Shown: positions 9,703 to 20,297, counted from the first letter of the stretch. The stretch is 64,000 bases of DNA from Beta vulgaris subsp. vulgaris (GCF_026745355.1 NC_079206.1:20656392-20720391), one strand, 5' to 3'. Notes: a model not told the origin generated them from the letters alone. A program made the numbers and translations.

Positions 9703-11287
9703 TGATAAATGCGTTTCTAACGCACTTTATGACCTCCTTTTGGCTTATTTTGGTCCCCCTTATTCCCCTTTCTTCCCTCTTTCTTCTCACTTTCCCCTTC
9801 TATTTCATTCACTTGATCATACTTGATCATAGTGATATTTTGCTAGATTTTCGATCTATTTTGATCGAATTTCTAGCACATATGCTTTCACCATATTTTC
9901 TTATGTTTTTATTGCAGGTATGACCCTTTTCGGGGCCGAGTAATGCGAGACATGGCTTAAGGGGACGAGCTAGAGAATGCGAGGGAGCTTGAGGTGCGCT
10001 TGGAGACGCCCGCACACGATGGTGCGCCCGCACAAACAAGCGGTGCGCCCGCACCTCAGCAGATTCATAATACAAAAGAGATGGTGCACCCGCACCAAGC
10101 ATAAGGTGCGCCCGCACCACTTTGGTGCGCCCACACCATTTGACGAAGCTGCAAAGGCTGAGGCAGAAGAGTTAGGTGCCCCCGCACCTATGCTTGGTGC
10201 GCCCGCACCTCATCATGGTGCGCCCGCACCCATCGTTTTCGAAAAATGAAGCTCGTGGCTTCATCAAACGAGTTTTTGTTTTATTTTGAAGACTTACACT
10301 TTATTCTAGTTTTTAGAGAGTTTTTTAGGGTTTTGTACTAGAGAGAAAACACTTGAGTTTTGATTGAGAATTGAGATTAGTAATCGTAGTTTGTGATTCC
10401 GTTAACATCAAAGGTACTTTTCGTTGAATTTAATTTGAAGTTTCAGTTTTTATTTCATTCTCTTAGTGTTTGTTCTTGCTTTTAGTTTATTTTAGAGCTT
10501 CATTCTCATATTCTTATAATTGAGATTTCTATTAGTTTAATTATCGTTTAATCATATTTAGCCTTAGATTAGTCATAGATTTTATGTTTAATTGCTTAGA
10601 ATCCATGATTACTGAGTAGTTTCATATCTAGGGTTAGAGTGAAAGTATGAATTAGGGTTTTAAATGTTTTGTTGATGCGATTGTGATGTTCTAAAGGAAG
10701 TTATGCATTGATCTTGGTGTTTTAAAACTTTAGGATATATATTGATCACATTTATACTTTGGTATTTTGAACTCAAATATTCTTAAATCGAATTTTGAAC
10801 TCTTTTATCATCCCCAAGAATCAACTTAATTTCTATGCCAAGATATTGGGTAGAAATTAAGGGGACCCTTTATTAGGGGTTTTCTGAATTGATTGAATCA
10901 CTTCATCAATTAACTAAAGACCACTCGACAGAGGATTTAGTAGATTGATTAAGTGATTACTCTTGAGGACCATTCGATAGTATTTTAGAGGGAAACTAAA
11001 CCTTGCATGATCATCTCCATTATTTCACAATCGCATCAACAATCATTGTCCGTTCTTATTCATACTAGTAACCTTAACTCTAGTGTCTTTTTATTTGATA
11101 AATTAACTCTCTTATGGTTTTTTTGGTTCTAGTTTTTAGCTAGTCTTAATTGTTCACGCGGCTTTTCGAGCGCACACTTCGTCCCACGAAGTTCTATGAC
11201 TACATACCTGCGTCAACCTTAACATCGAATCGATGATAAGGTAGATGGCAAATAATCTAGGGCTATCAAACTTCCTCACCATCGATC
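9703..11287 (+). mobile_element. Athila-like Gypsy LTR and leader (U1)
   Basis: A long non-coding block preceding an Athila ORF1 remnant in the same orientation. A candidate LTR start is TGATAAATGCGTTTCTAACG at 9703. It contains a GC-rich repeat cluster (9993-10230), a GGGTTTTGTACTAGAGAG region that looks like a transcription start, and AT-rich sequence beyond. The LTR end and primer site are not clear, so internal deletion is likely. Copies: U2 from 23007, U3 from 41144. Confidence 0.5.
9993..10230. repeat. Cluster of GGTGCGCCCGCACC palindromes (U1)
   Basis: About eight copies of the 14-mer GGTGCGCCCGCACC or close variants (GGTGCACCCGCACC, GGTGCCCCCGCACC) within 240 bp. Each is an inverted repeat, GGTGCG pairing with CGCACC around CC. 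The GC content stands out sharply from the AT-rich surroundings. Copies: U2 23300-23537, U3 41434-41670. The GAPAP or VRPH strings in the frames follow from the repeat and are not taken as protein. Confidence 0.8.
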
Positions 11288-11790
11288 CATGAACCTACTT
11301 ATGATCAGCTTACTCTCGAATTCTTGAGTACGTTGAACATAAGCAGGGAGGCGGACACGGAGGTTCTAACTATTCAATGTCGTCTTTTTAATCAAGGTAG
11401 AACACTCTCTTTCGAGAATTCTGTGAAGCATTTGGGATGGATTCTAGTGCTATCGAACTTCTTCACCTTATGATGCCCCTTTAGGCACCATTTAGCAAAG
11501 GTACAACGAACAGGAGTAGTGGGCTAATATCACCAATGGCAGGACTCCGTTTCAGACGAACTCGTCCAACGCATCGGAGATCATCCATATCGCTCTCCAT
11601 TACTTCCATAGGATGTTGGTTTATACCATCTTTCCTAAACACGAAGTCGTGCAGTTGAGGAAGGAAGAGCTGCTGGTTCTTTGGTTGGCTACTGATAGGG
11701 CCCACTATAGAGCCCGAATTAATTTTGCCGTTCTCTTTCTTAATCGACTGCAGGAGATTTGGGGGTTACTACGGTATCTGGGGAGATCGT
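11288..11790 (+). pseudogene. Athila ORF1 (gag-side) remnant, frameshifted (U1)
   Basis: Translation gives segments typical of the plant Athila ORF1 family: YDQLTLEFLSTL, then an RLFNQGRTLSF segment, then, in another frame, EIIHIAVHYFHRMLVYTIFP and VVQLRKEELLVLWLATDR. One base is missing after TCGA near 11424 relative to the U2 copy. A stop (MPL then TAG) near 11480 is shared by all copies, so the sequence was already dead before the array formed. The plus orientation agrees with the leader upstream. Family assignment rests on recalled family motifs. Confidence 0.7.
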
Positions 11791-11793
11791 TTG

Positions 11794-12428
11794 TGTAACA
11801 TCCCGTCCAAAACCAAGAAGAACAAGACTTAAAATAAGGAAAAAGATATGAATAATGGTAGCGGAAATACAAAGAGACGGAGATGCTACTCTATGGAGTA
11901 GAATGGAAAACTATAAATTAGACAAAGGCTTCATAAGCATAAGTCAACTCCAAGATATAGATGTAAAAGGGAAAAAATGAGGTCCCATACCCTCATCTCC
12001 AACAAGTCTCAAAAAGTCATAAGACCACCATTACAACCTCAAAATAGAGTGATATAACTAAAAACAGCTGAAATCAATAGTTCCAAAACATAAGTCCAAA
12101 ACAAGAGTAGCTACTTATAACCAACTAAGTAACTAGTCCTAATTCCAGCTTCAGAATGCTCATCTACTATAACAAGCACTACTTCCTTGCTCACACGGTT
12201 AAAACGCAAACCCCGGTCCAAACTGTGACAACTCTAAACAGCATCATCATCTGCACAATAATTCAACAACTTCCACAATCAGTGGGGAGTAAGTAGCAGT
12301 TCTCCCAGCTCAAATAGAAACAGATAAGAACTTAAATAATTAGAAACAACATCAGAAATTACAGTATCAAACACCATACTCACCACGAGATACAATGATC
12401 ATAACATCAACCTAGACACTCTACTAAC
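11794..12428 (+). mobile_element. LTR fragment starting TGTAACATCCCG, chromovirus-like (U1)
   Basis: The start TGTAACATCCCGTCCAAAAC resembles the LTR start of Tekay/Del-type Gypsy elements. About 635 bp follow without an internal coding region, and it abuts the CACTA element at 12429. Its boundary with the Athila remnant is abrupt, consistent with a nested or truncated insertion. Copies: U2 25098-25593 (with a deletion of about 130 bp), U3 43226-43861. Confidence 0.45.
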
Positions 12429-12814
12429 CACTAGTAGAATAAATGTTATTTGCTGCGGTGATATTGTTGCGGTTTTACCTACACGCAGCAATATAACACG
12501 CAAAAGGAAATAAAAAAATAGAAATTGACAATATTGCTGCGGTTCCCGCCCAAAACCGCAGCAATATTGTCTAACGGTTATCATTTTAAAAACATGTGGG
12601 CCATGTACAGCTAATATTGCTGGTTTCCACGTGGGACTGCAGCAATATCATTAAAAAATTATGAAACGCAATTGTTGAATGTCATCACAAACAAGAAGGA
12701 TTTAAGTCAATTTTTTTGATCTGGACTGCATTAAGAAATTTGCTTATCAATAGAAACAACAGCTAAAGTAACAAACTGACTAATTTTCTCAGGTCTAGTT
12801 TTGGATCTGCATGC
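12429..12814 (+). mobile_element. CACTA element with hairpin array, internally deleted (U1)
   Basis: Starts CACTAGTAGAATAAATG. Subterminal DNA holds inverted copies of a GCTGCGG core. At 12528-12570, 17-bp arms ending GCTGCGGTT face their exact complement across a 9-nt loop. Relative to U2 and U3, about 600 bp are missing at 12658, removing a third hairpin and the gene-like part. The right terminus is not found; a Copia-type LTR begins at 12815. Confidence 0.65.
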
Positions 12815-13110
12815 TGTATTGGATAATATTATATGTAAAGGGATAATATTATATTGTAAAGGGTAGAAGGGTACTTTCATAGTAATAGGTCTGTAAACAC
12901 TATAGGGTAGAAGGGTACTTTCACAGTAATAGGTCTGTAAACACTATATATATTGAATGTCAGGTTAACCTACAACAGGTTAACACACAATTATTCCCAC
13001 ACTTGTACATGCTGAACTATATAAGGATGCAGCAGGAGAGGAATTTGTCGTTCGATCAAGATTGTTCGTCGAGCGCAACGACACCCGTTCGCCGCCACCG
13101 ACGAGTTTTA
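12815..13110 (+). mobile_element. Truncated Copia-type LTR (U3-R part) at the unit junction (U1)
   Basis: Starts TGTATTGGATAATATTATAT. It contains a 44-bp direct duplication (12861-12904 and 12905-12948, GGGTAGAAGGGTACTTTCA) and a TATATAAGG box near 13020. It stops where minus-strand Copia gag begins near 13110. The LTR end and any primer site are absent, so the tandem junction cut it. Copies: U2 26578-26873, U3 44866-45104. Confidence 0.6.
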
Positions 13111-13970
13111 CCGTGAGAGGAAGTAAGCCGAGCCTGATCCGTGCGACCTAACCGGGACCTACTACGGTCAGTTTGTAACGTGAAGGCATGAACCTCCTCC
13201 TTGATGGCTTTCCCACGAGCGATGTCTCTCGAGCCCTCCTCTTGGGTGAGGATTTGATAAATACGGTCCAAGTCCCCAGGAGGAGACTGAGAGAGAATAT
13301 TAGAGCGCGTCGTGCCGTATAACTCATCGTCCAAACCAATTAAAAACTGGTGGATCTTCTCCTCGTCACGGTCCGTGGCAAATATTCTGGCGAAATTACA
13401 CGTGAATAAATTACACACGTAGCCATGAAGAGGTTTCAAACGGTTAAGTTCATCATATAAACCCATTAATTTAGTGAAATAAGCTTCAATGGTTATGGAA
13501 CATTGTTGCTTACAATCAACAATGGCCGCCCGTAATTGTTGGAGTCGAAGACCGTTAGTGACACAAAATCGCTTCTCCAAGTACTCCCACAAGCGCTCAA
13601 CATCATCATGAAACGGGATGGACGCGGCGAGCTTCAAGTCCATGCTACGTAAAAGCCAGGAAAGTAACATAGAATGGACTGTTTCCCAGTCTAAAAGTTT
13701 CTTCTTCTCCGTGGGTTTGGTGATGGTTCCATCAATGAAGACAAACTTCTGCCGAGCCTTGAGAGCCAAAGTAATGGTGGGGCCCATGCGATGTAATTAT
13801 CGACAGTGAGAATAACATGTGTGATCAAATTTCCAGGTTGATCTCCCGAGCCAAGGTAAAAGGTGAAGCAGGATGAAATTTGTCCTCCTCCGTCATGGTG
13901 AACAAACCACGCTGGTGGCGCTCACAGGGATGAAAAAAAACTCGGCAGAGACGAGGTTAAACAAAGAAGG
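13111..13970 (-). pseudogene. Copia gag fragment, C-terminus cut by the array junction (U2)
   Basis: Homologous to the U1 gag and cleaner: the frame is open from 13787 down to 13056, the last part coming from the LTR-derived junction sequence. Segments include KFVFIDGTITKPTEKKKLLD, SWLLRSMDLKLAASIPF and YFTKLMGLYDELNRLK. The N-terminal codons (about 13900-13787) are out of frame because of a one-base loss near 13860. There is no zinc knuckle, protease or integrase, because the breakpoint lies before them. The primer site is at 13971-13982 and the LTR end at 13983. Confidence 0.85.
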
Positions 13971-14337
13971 GCTCCGATACCATGTTAAATTAGGGTCAAT
14001 GATTTTCCTTGCCTTCATTTAATTCACATGTAACATATATACACCCTATTCAAAGTAAGGCTTGTAAGCCCATTACAACATAAGCTACCGGCTAACTGAA
14101 AACTTCTAGGTTTTACTATGAAAGAAACCTCATCAGTCATTACATATCGTTCTCAAAGTTACAGACTCTCAAGCAGGCACAACGCCAAGGCCGATATCTC
14201 TATACCACACAAGGCAATTATCCTAATTCCTAGGTAGCAATTTATGTCTAGCATGCCAACAACATATATATGACCATGTAAACTCCCGGAAAGTCCCAAA
14301 CTTGGACCTAAAAGAAAAGCAAGCTATCATACCCGAA

Positions 14338-15818
14338 CACTAGTAGAAAAAAGACGATTTGCGTCCCCCCATGTGCGTCGCACTAAAACGAAAACGACGC
14401 AAAAAGGGAATTTGCGTCGCATGGGAGCCAGGGTGCGACGCAAAACAACTGCTCACAAAAATGTCGAGGCCCTATCTGCGTCGCACGTCATGAAGGTGTG
14501 TTGCAAAAAATAGATTTGCGTCGAACGAAGAAATCCATGCGACGCAGATGTGTTGGGCTTAAAATAAAAAAAAATTGATAGTGCGTCGCATGGGCTGGAG
14601 TGCGACGCAGATAGGCTCCCAACATATAAAAAGCCCACTTCGCGTCTCTAACCCTAGATCCCGCTCCATTTCGTCCGTTCTCTCAGCCTTCACTCCTCTC
14701 CTTCACCTTTTTTCTCACTCTCATCAGCCTTCACTCTCTAACCCTAGATCGCCGCACTCTTTTCTCAGCCGCTCCCTCCCTCCTAAAAACTTTAATCTCC
14801 CTCCTAATTCTTCAGTCTCCTCATCGTCGCACTCTTTTCTCTCTCCTCATCGTCGCACTCTTTTCTCTCTCCTCATCGTCGCGATTGCTGTACGTTTTTT
14901 GTTCTGTTCCGTCCAGAAAATTTCCTAACTCATCGTCGCACTTTAATCGCGATTGCTGTACACAACCCCACCGTTGCTGGTTATGTTCATCAAAAATTTT
15001 GATGCTGTTTTCAGATCTATGTACACAGAGATATTTTCAGATGTCTTCGACGAAATTTTTTCGCTCATTCTCAGGTTTTTAGGATTTTTAGATGTTGTAT
15101 TACATTAACTGTTGAGAGATTTGTTTTTTAGGATTTTTAGACTATTTTTTTTTTGGATTAGCGAATTGTTGCTTCAATTCATCGATGTATTTTCACGTTT
15201 TTTCAGATTTATACGCTTCTTTTCTCAATTTCTTTGTTGTTTTTTATTCTTCATTTTGTACATATTTATTCAAATTTTGTATTGTATTCGCTTAATCTGT
15301 TGTACATATTAATCTGTTGTACATATTATCTGTTAATTTTCGCCTTTTAGAATTGATGATGTTGGATTGTTTGTTGTATTTATGTTCACATTGTTTTCAT
15401 TTGTTCTATTTGTTTTATTGTTATTCTCGGTCTGTTATTTTGGTTTAGTATTTGTTATATTTGTTTTATTGGTTCAGTTCAACGAAATTATCTTTGCAGT
15501 ATATTCTAGGTCTAAAAATATTTTTTTTTATTAAAATACCAATTTGCGTCGCACATAGCCCGAGGTGCGACGCAAATCACTAATGTGCATCGCGCCCTAG
15601 GCTATGTGCGACGCACATTACCCTCTGAGTTGGGCTGGGATAGCCATCTGCGTCGCACCGTATACGAGTGCGACGCAAATAGCTGAACCATTTGCGTCGT
15701 TTTCGCATACGACGCAGATGGTTTTGAGTCATTTGCGTCGAGGGCTTTGGCGTCGCACCGGAGTCCGACGCAAATAGGCGCCTCACATCCGACGCAAATC
15801 ACCTATTCTGTACTAGTG
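14338..15818. mobile_element. Non-autonomous CACTA element, 1481 bp, with 3-bp target duplication
   Basis: The left end is CACTAGTAGAAAAAAGACG and the right end, in reverse, CACTAGTACAGAATAGG. It is flanked by GAA (14335-14337) and GAA (15819-15821). The uninterrupted site, CCCGAACCAACG, is present in U3 (about 28090) and U4 (about 45550), so this is a clean insertion with the 3-bp duplication typical of CACTA. Subterminal regions are packed with TTTGCGTCGCA and its inverse TGCGACGCAAA. The centre (14640-15540) resembles a leader and intron: CCCTAGATC motifs, pyrimidine-rich sequence, then T-rich sequence. No transposase was found. Confidence 0.92.
14817..14890. repeat. 26-bp tandem repeat inside the CACTA element
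   Basis: About 2.6 copies of a CT-rich unit with the core TCATCGTCGCACTC, starting at 14821, 14847 and 14873. It lies in the leader-like central part of the element, and a further TCATCGTCGCACTTTAATCG occurs near 14930. Confidence 0.75.
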
Positions 15819-17005
15819 GAACCAACGAACAACGATCACAAAGGCCTTAGGCACTGTAGCTCGATGACAAAGGGTAAAATCAAGGATGATCCTAATATCC
15901 ATCCACTAATCTCTAACTTAATCCCACGCCTAAGTTCAAGATTGCAAGTTTTCCATCGAAAATCTACTCTAGTTAGGTTTTGTTCCTATAATCTAAATAC
16001 TCTTAAACTTATTATGACTAATTAGCCCTAGTAAAGAGCTTACCCGAACTTATTTTATTAGTCCTATAAACAAACTTATTCAAACTTATAAATTGAAGTT
16101 ATTAGCCCAAACTAAGGTCCGAAATATGGAAAAACAAGTATTTCCACAACTCTATCGCTTTAAATTGAGTTAGCTGACCCTAAAGTTAAATATTCGAACT
16201 TATTAACTCAATACCGAACTTATCCAAACTACTTATTAATTAGCCCTAGAAAAGAGCTTAGATGAACTTATAGTCCTATAAACAAAATTATTCAAACTTA
16301 TCAATTGAACTTCTTAGCGCTAAAGTGAAATTAATCGAAGTTACTATCCCGTAATCGAACTTATCCAAACTAACTAGCTTTGAACTAAGCTTATCAAAAC
16401 ATATTACATATGTAGTTGAATTTAGGTTCGGCAACCACGTCAATCCCTAAAACTTGTAGTGAAGATGAAATGATAGGGAGAACTGGTCCCTTTCAATGTT
16501 TGATTGAAGATTTTTGCCAAAATCACTGGAGATTGAATTTAGGCAAAAATCTTCATACTTTCGGACAAATTTTGTAGAACATAATGTTTTTTAAAAAATT
16601 ATTCATACTTTGCTGTTTTAATCTTTCTTTGTCCTTACTTTTTTTTCCCCTTAACTATAAGAAGGCAAAGCTATATAATTGTTGTTTCAGGTTATCAAAG
16701 AGGGCAAAACTTGAAATGTTTATTTTAGGTTAATATTAAAGAGGGCAAAACTTGAAATTTTTGTTTTAGATTAATATCAAAGAGGGCAAAATTGAAAAAT
16801 CGTCTTCTTAGTTGATATTAAACAGGGAAAATTTGGAATTGTTCTCTTAAGTGATATCAAAGAGGGCAAAACAATGTAATTGTCTGCTTAGTTAATATCA
16901 AAAAGGGGGAAATATTTTTGTCTTCCTTGATACTACTAAATAAGGCAATCAACTAGTTGCGCTATTTGATTCAAATAAATTACTTTAATTGCATTTCTTG
17001 TAGTG

Positions 17006-17670
17006 AGCATGCCAACAACATATATAAGACCATGTAAACTCCCGAAAAGTCCCAAACTTGGACCTCAAAGCAGTGCAACTCGATGACAAAGGGTAAAATC
17101 AAGGATGATCCTAATATCCATCCACTAACCTCTAACTTAATCCCACACCCAAGTTCAAGATTTTGTGTAGGGAAAATTTTCCGTCGAAATCTACTCTAAT
17201 TAGGTTTTGTTTCTATAATCTAAATACTCTCAAAAACTTACTATGACTAATTAGCCGTAGTAAAGAGCAGGAGCTTACCCAAATTTATTAAATTAGTCCT
17301 ATAAACAAACTTACTCAAACTTATAAATTGAAGTTATTAGCCCAAGCTAAGGTCCGAAATATGGAAAAACAAGTATCTCCACAACTCTACCATCCTAAAT
17401 TGAGTTAGGTGGTCCTAAAGTTAAATAATTTGAACTTATTAACTCAGTATCGAACTTATCCAAACCACTTACTAATTAGCCCTATAAAAGAGCTTAGGTG
17501 AACTTATAGTCCTATAAACAAACTTATTCAAACTTATCAATTGAACTTCTTGGCGCTAAAGTGAAATTAATCGAAGTTACTAACCCGTAATCAAACTTAT
17601 CCAAATTTACTAGCTTTGAACTAAGCTTATCAAAACATATTACATATGTAGTTGAATTTAGGTTCGACCA
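17006..17670. repeat. A2 segment, full-length version (U2)
   Basis: The uninterrupted version of the segment shortened in U1. It ends near the word GGTTCGACCACTTTATAAAG. Between it and the B3 promoter (17670-18090) is AT-rich DNA without a gene. Confidence 0.65.
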
Positions 17671-18090
17671 CTTTATAAAGTTATTAAAAAGGGCCTTATT
17701 TAAAATCTCCGTACCAACTAAAATCCACCTAGTTAACCTAGTCATATCTTGAATTAACTAAACCAAAATCATTTCAGCAATATCACTAGCAAGTAAAACT
17801 CTTTTAAGTAGTAGTACACACTTTATTAACTTATGACACAAACATGTCAAATTAAATTATGCACATGATTATATCAAATTAAGCTAAAATCACAGAGACA
17901 AACATTGATAAAAATTCTACATTACAGATGAAGGTATATAAAAATTAAACTTACTGCTGGAAACAATTTTGCATTGAGCGGGAACATAAATTGGCAGACG
18001 AATAGAAAAGGCGGCGAAGAAGCTTTTTCCTACAACAACTCCAAAAACTATCCTAAACCGAGTCTAATAAGAATTTGTTTCATTATCATC

Positions 18091-18097
18091 TATAAAT
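18091..18097 (+). promoter_or_regulatory. TATA box of the U2 B3 copy
   Basis: TATAAAT, 83 bp before the ATG, in a promoter that appears identical to that of U1. Confidence 0.55.
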
Positions 18098-18173
18098 ACA
18101 ACTCCAAATATCATCTCTCATTCACTTTCAACTTCTGAAATCAGAGATAAAAAAATATAATACTCTGATAACG

Positions 18174-18893
18174 ATGGAAACTCAAAGCAAAAAAGAAGCA
18201 ACGGTTGATTTGAGCAAGTTCAGGAATTTCTGTCGTGTGGACGGGTTAAACATAACAGTTTTACCTTCCGATGAAGATAAGGGAAACTCCATTGTTACTT
18301 ATGAAGATGGTCAATGTATTACTTTTTCTTGCTTGAGTACTGGAGCTATGTCCATGCAAGAAGAACAACCTCTTCTTCATTTGATTAATGATCGTACAAC
18401 CGCCCACCACAACCACCAACGCAACTCGAAGAAACGCCAACGTTCGTCTCCAAAACTCGCCATGGTTCCATACCGTCCACCAACGCCACCTCCTCAACTT
18501 CCACTACAAGTGCTTGAGAAGATTAGAGGATTGGGTGGGTATGACGAGAAGTTTGTGCTCCGAAGGAACGTAACCAATAGTGACTTGGATGTCGGACAAG
18601 CCCGTTTTACTATGACCGAAAACCAGTGTGTTAGAGGAGTACTTGATCACTTGGGTACAAATTCCTGTAATTGTGATAGGGCCTAATATTAACTTGAACG
18701 TAACAGAGCTTAACTTCACTAATGGGCTTCTACTAAGAGCTATATTCTGAATGGTCAATGGAAAGAATTTCTTCAGAATAATATTGATGATATTAAGGAG
18801 AAAGATGATGTACAAGTTTGGACTTTTCGGATTTTGCCGCAGTTACCGTATCCTAATCCGGTTGCGTATGGTTTCGCCATCGTTAAGCCATAA
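18174..18893 (+). pseudogene. B3-domain gene, frameshifted copy (U2)
   Basis: Matches the U1 gene nearly base for base, but two bases are missing after ACAAAT near 18661 (U1 has ACAAATGTTCC) and one more near 18722 (U1 CTAAGTGGG, here CTAATGGG). The first change ends the frame at 18686 after 170 residues, within the B3 fold, which loses its closing strands. The two changes together remove three bases, so the downstream frame is restored only after the stop. Promoter, start and 3' end are retained. Either a young pseudogene or, since both changes are small indels, a sequencing error. If real, the product would keep the linker and basic stretch but only part of the DNA-binding domain. Confidence 0.8.
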
Positions 18894-19301
18894 TTATCGT
18901 GTTAGTTTTTTTTATTTTTACATGATGACTTTGTTTTTATATTTTTGCAATTGTTAATAATAATTATAAGTTTATTTGATTGATCTTATGTTTATTATCT
19001 TATCAATATGTCAAATTTAATTTGTGTTGGTAATATTGGAATCCTTAATTAGAAATGCTCGTCCGAGTATACACTAATTTCTATACATGTCTTGTGCAAT
19101 GCTCTTGTCTGAGTGTCATTCTGCAAATAACAAATATTTTGATTTTACATCTGTCACGAAGTGCCAACATCGCAGTCCTGAGCTTGCACACGATCAAGCA
19201 CGTTAAAATTATGTTGTTGAGTGTTAATAATCTACAAAGAGTTCGGGAAGGCCAAGCCTTTTACCATACTGAATTGCTAACCAACCCACAATTGAAAATT
19301 A

Positions 19302-19558
19302 TTCCCTCCGTCTTTTATTAGTTTACCCCTTTGGACTTTTTCACATTGATCGATGTAAAATTTGAGTAATAATATCTCTAATTGTGTATTTGTAAAAATT
19401 ACAAAAATTTAATATTCCAAAACTAAATATTGAGACGAATTAAACAATATCACACTGATTATATTCTCCTTACATATAAAGTACAAATGACGGTCAAAGT
19501 AATAAAGATGAATAGTGTTATAAGTCAAAGTGGGTAAACTGATAAAGGACGGAGGTAG
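19302..19558. mobile_element. Stowaway-type MITE (U2)
   Basis: Same element, TA flanks and position as in U1, with a few one-base differences. Confidence 0.85.
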
Positions 19559-19559
19559 T

Positions 19560-20005
19560 ATGTCACAAGGAAAAATATTGGAGAATAAATCATCCGATGA
19601 ATTAGCGAGGCTAACATTGCTGCTGCAGCTCTAGGGAACCAACATAAAATCTACTAAAAAGTGTAAACATGATTAAGGAAATAATGGCGGTGAGAAAACC
19701 AACAATGACACCAAGTATGACGAACAATCCCATGCGCATAGATTTCAGCTGATCAAATAACCAATTTTGGATCAATTTTGTGAACCTGCACAGTAACAAG
19801 AACATAGCAGATGAGCAAGTTATCCGCACAAAAAAAGTCCCAGAAATCAATTTAAGACAGTAATACAAATTTGGTGTAATATTTTGTCACCTTGCTCTAA
19901 TTTTAAGAAAAATTAAACCGCAAATGTTGCTCTTGAAGTTCGAAACCGCACTCCTTGCAAATTAGATTGGCAGCCTTCCATAGTTCCATCTCACCGTCAG
20001 AAGCT
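19560..20005 (-). other. Exon-like membrane-protein fragment (U2)
   Basis: Copy of the U1 fragment, with the acceptor written CTGTGCAG and the same FTKLIQNWLFDQLKSMRMG start. A loss of bases near 19646 changes the frame before the second hydrophobic segment. Confidence 0.4.
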
Positions 20006-20019
20006 AATTATGAAAAAGG

Positions 20020-20297
20020 TTATTTTTTTTTAAAGAGAAATTTCATTAATTGAAGGTCAAACGGCATCTACAATAGGCATTAATGTGGTTTTTATTTTTT
20101 GATTTTTCATTTTCAAAGTCATATGATATATGTTCTATAATGAATAAAAAGTTAGTCAAATTTACTAGGAACATGATGATTTTGAAAACTAACAACTAAA
20201 AAGTGAAAACTACTTTTTCTGGTTTCCTGTTTTTGGTTTTTAGTTTTCAAAAATGATGAAAACTGAAAACAAAAAACGATAATGAACGGGCCCTCAG
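20020..20297. mobile_element. Fused remnants of the LINE derivative and GGGCCCGTTC MITE (U2)
   Basis: The poly(T) end of the LINE derivative (20020-20082) runs directly into the interior of the MITE, whose right end is at about 20297. The join is at GGCATT, close to GGTATT found at both parental positions in U1 (about 5850 and 6771). This is a microhomology-type deletion of roughly 0.9 kb that also removed the Helitron. Confidence 0.65.

Larger units (their letters stand above)
799..13110. repeat. Tandem unit U1 of a ~12.3-kb segmental array
   Basis: First visible copy of a direct repeat whose landmarks recur in the same order in U2, U3 and U4: Copia gag, A segments, B3 gene, MITEs, Athila ORF1, CACTA hairpin array and a truncated LTR. 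The Copia LTR ends at 1668, 13983, 27744 and 45201 mark the same point in the four copies. By eye, the part left of about 3650 differs from U2 clearly more than the part to the right. U1 also lacks about 440 bp near 3650 and about 600 bp of the CACTA element near 12658 relative to other copies. Confidence 0.9.
14247..17005. repeat. A1 segment plus CACTA-like end (U2)
   Basis: A1 is split by the 14338-15818 insertion and continues to about 16430. The CACTA-like block with ATCAAAGAGGGCAAAAC repeats (about 16680-16930) ends at 17005 with the CACTACAAGAAATGC terminus in reverse. No genes. Confidence 0.65.

Noticed and set aside
9555..9923. Open frame of 122 codons rich in Leu and Phe
   Set aside because: It lies across a MITE-like end and the LTR start, its composition follows the T-rich DNA, and the frame is broken in the U2 copy.
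9977..10249. Frame with GAPAP and VRPH repeats
   Set aside because: It is a by-product of the palindromic 14-mer; all frames show repeats and U2 has a frame change in it.
14817..14890. Short regular repeats that might suggest a CRISPR array
   Set aside because: Copies are directly adjacent without spacers and lie in a plant transposon.
14575..14928. Ser-rich frame inside the CACTA element
   Set aside because: It follows from the CT-rich leader-like DNA and tandem repeat; no domain and no homologous frame elsewhere.
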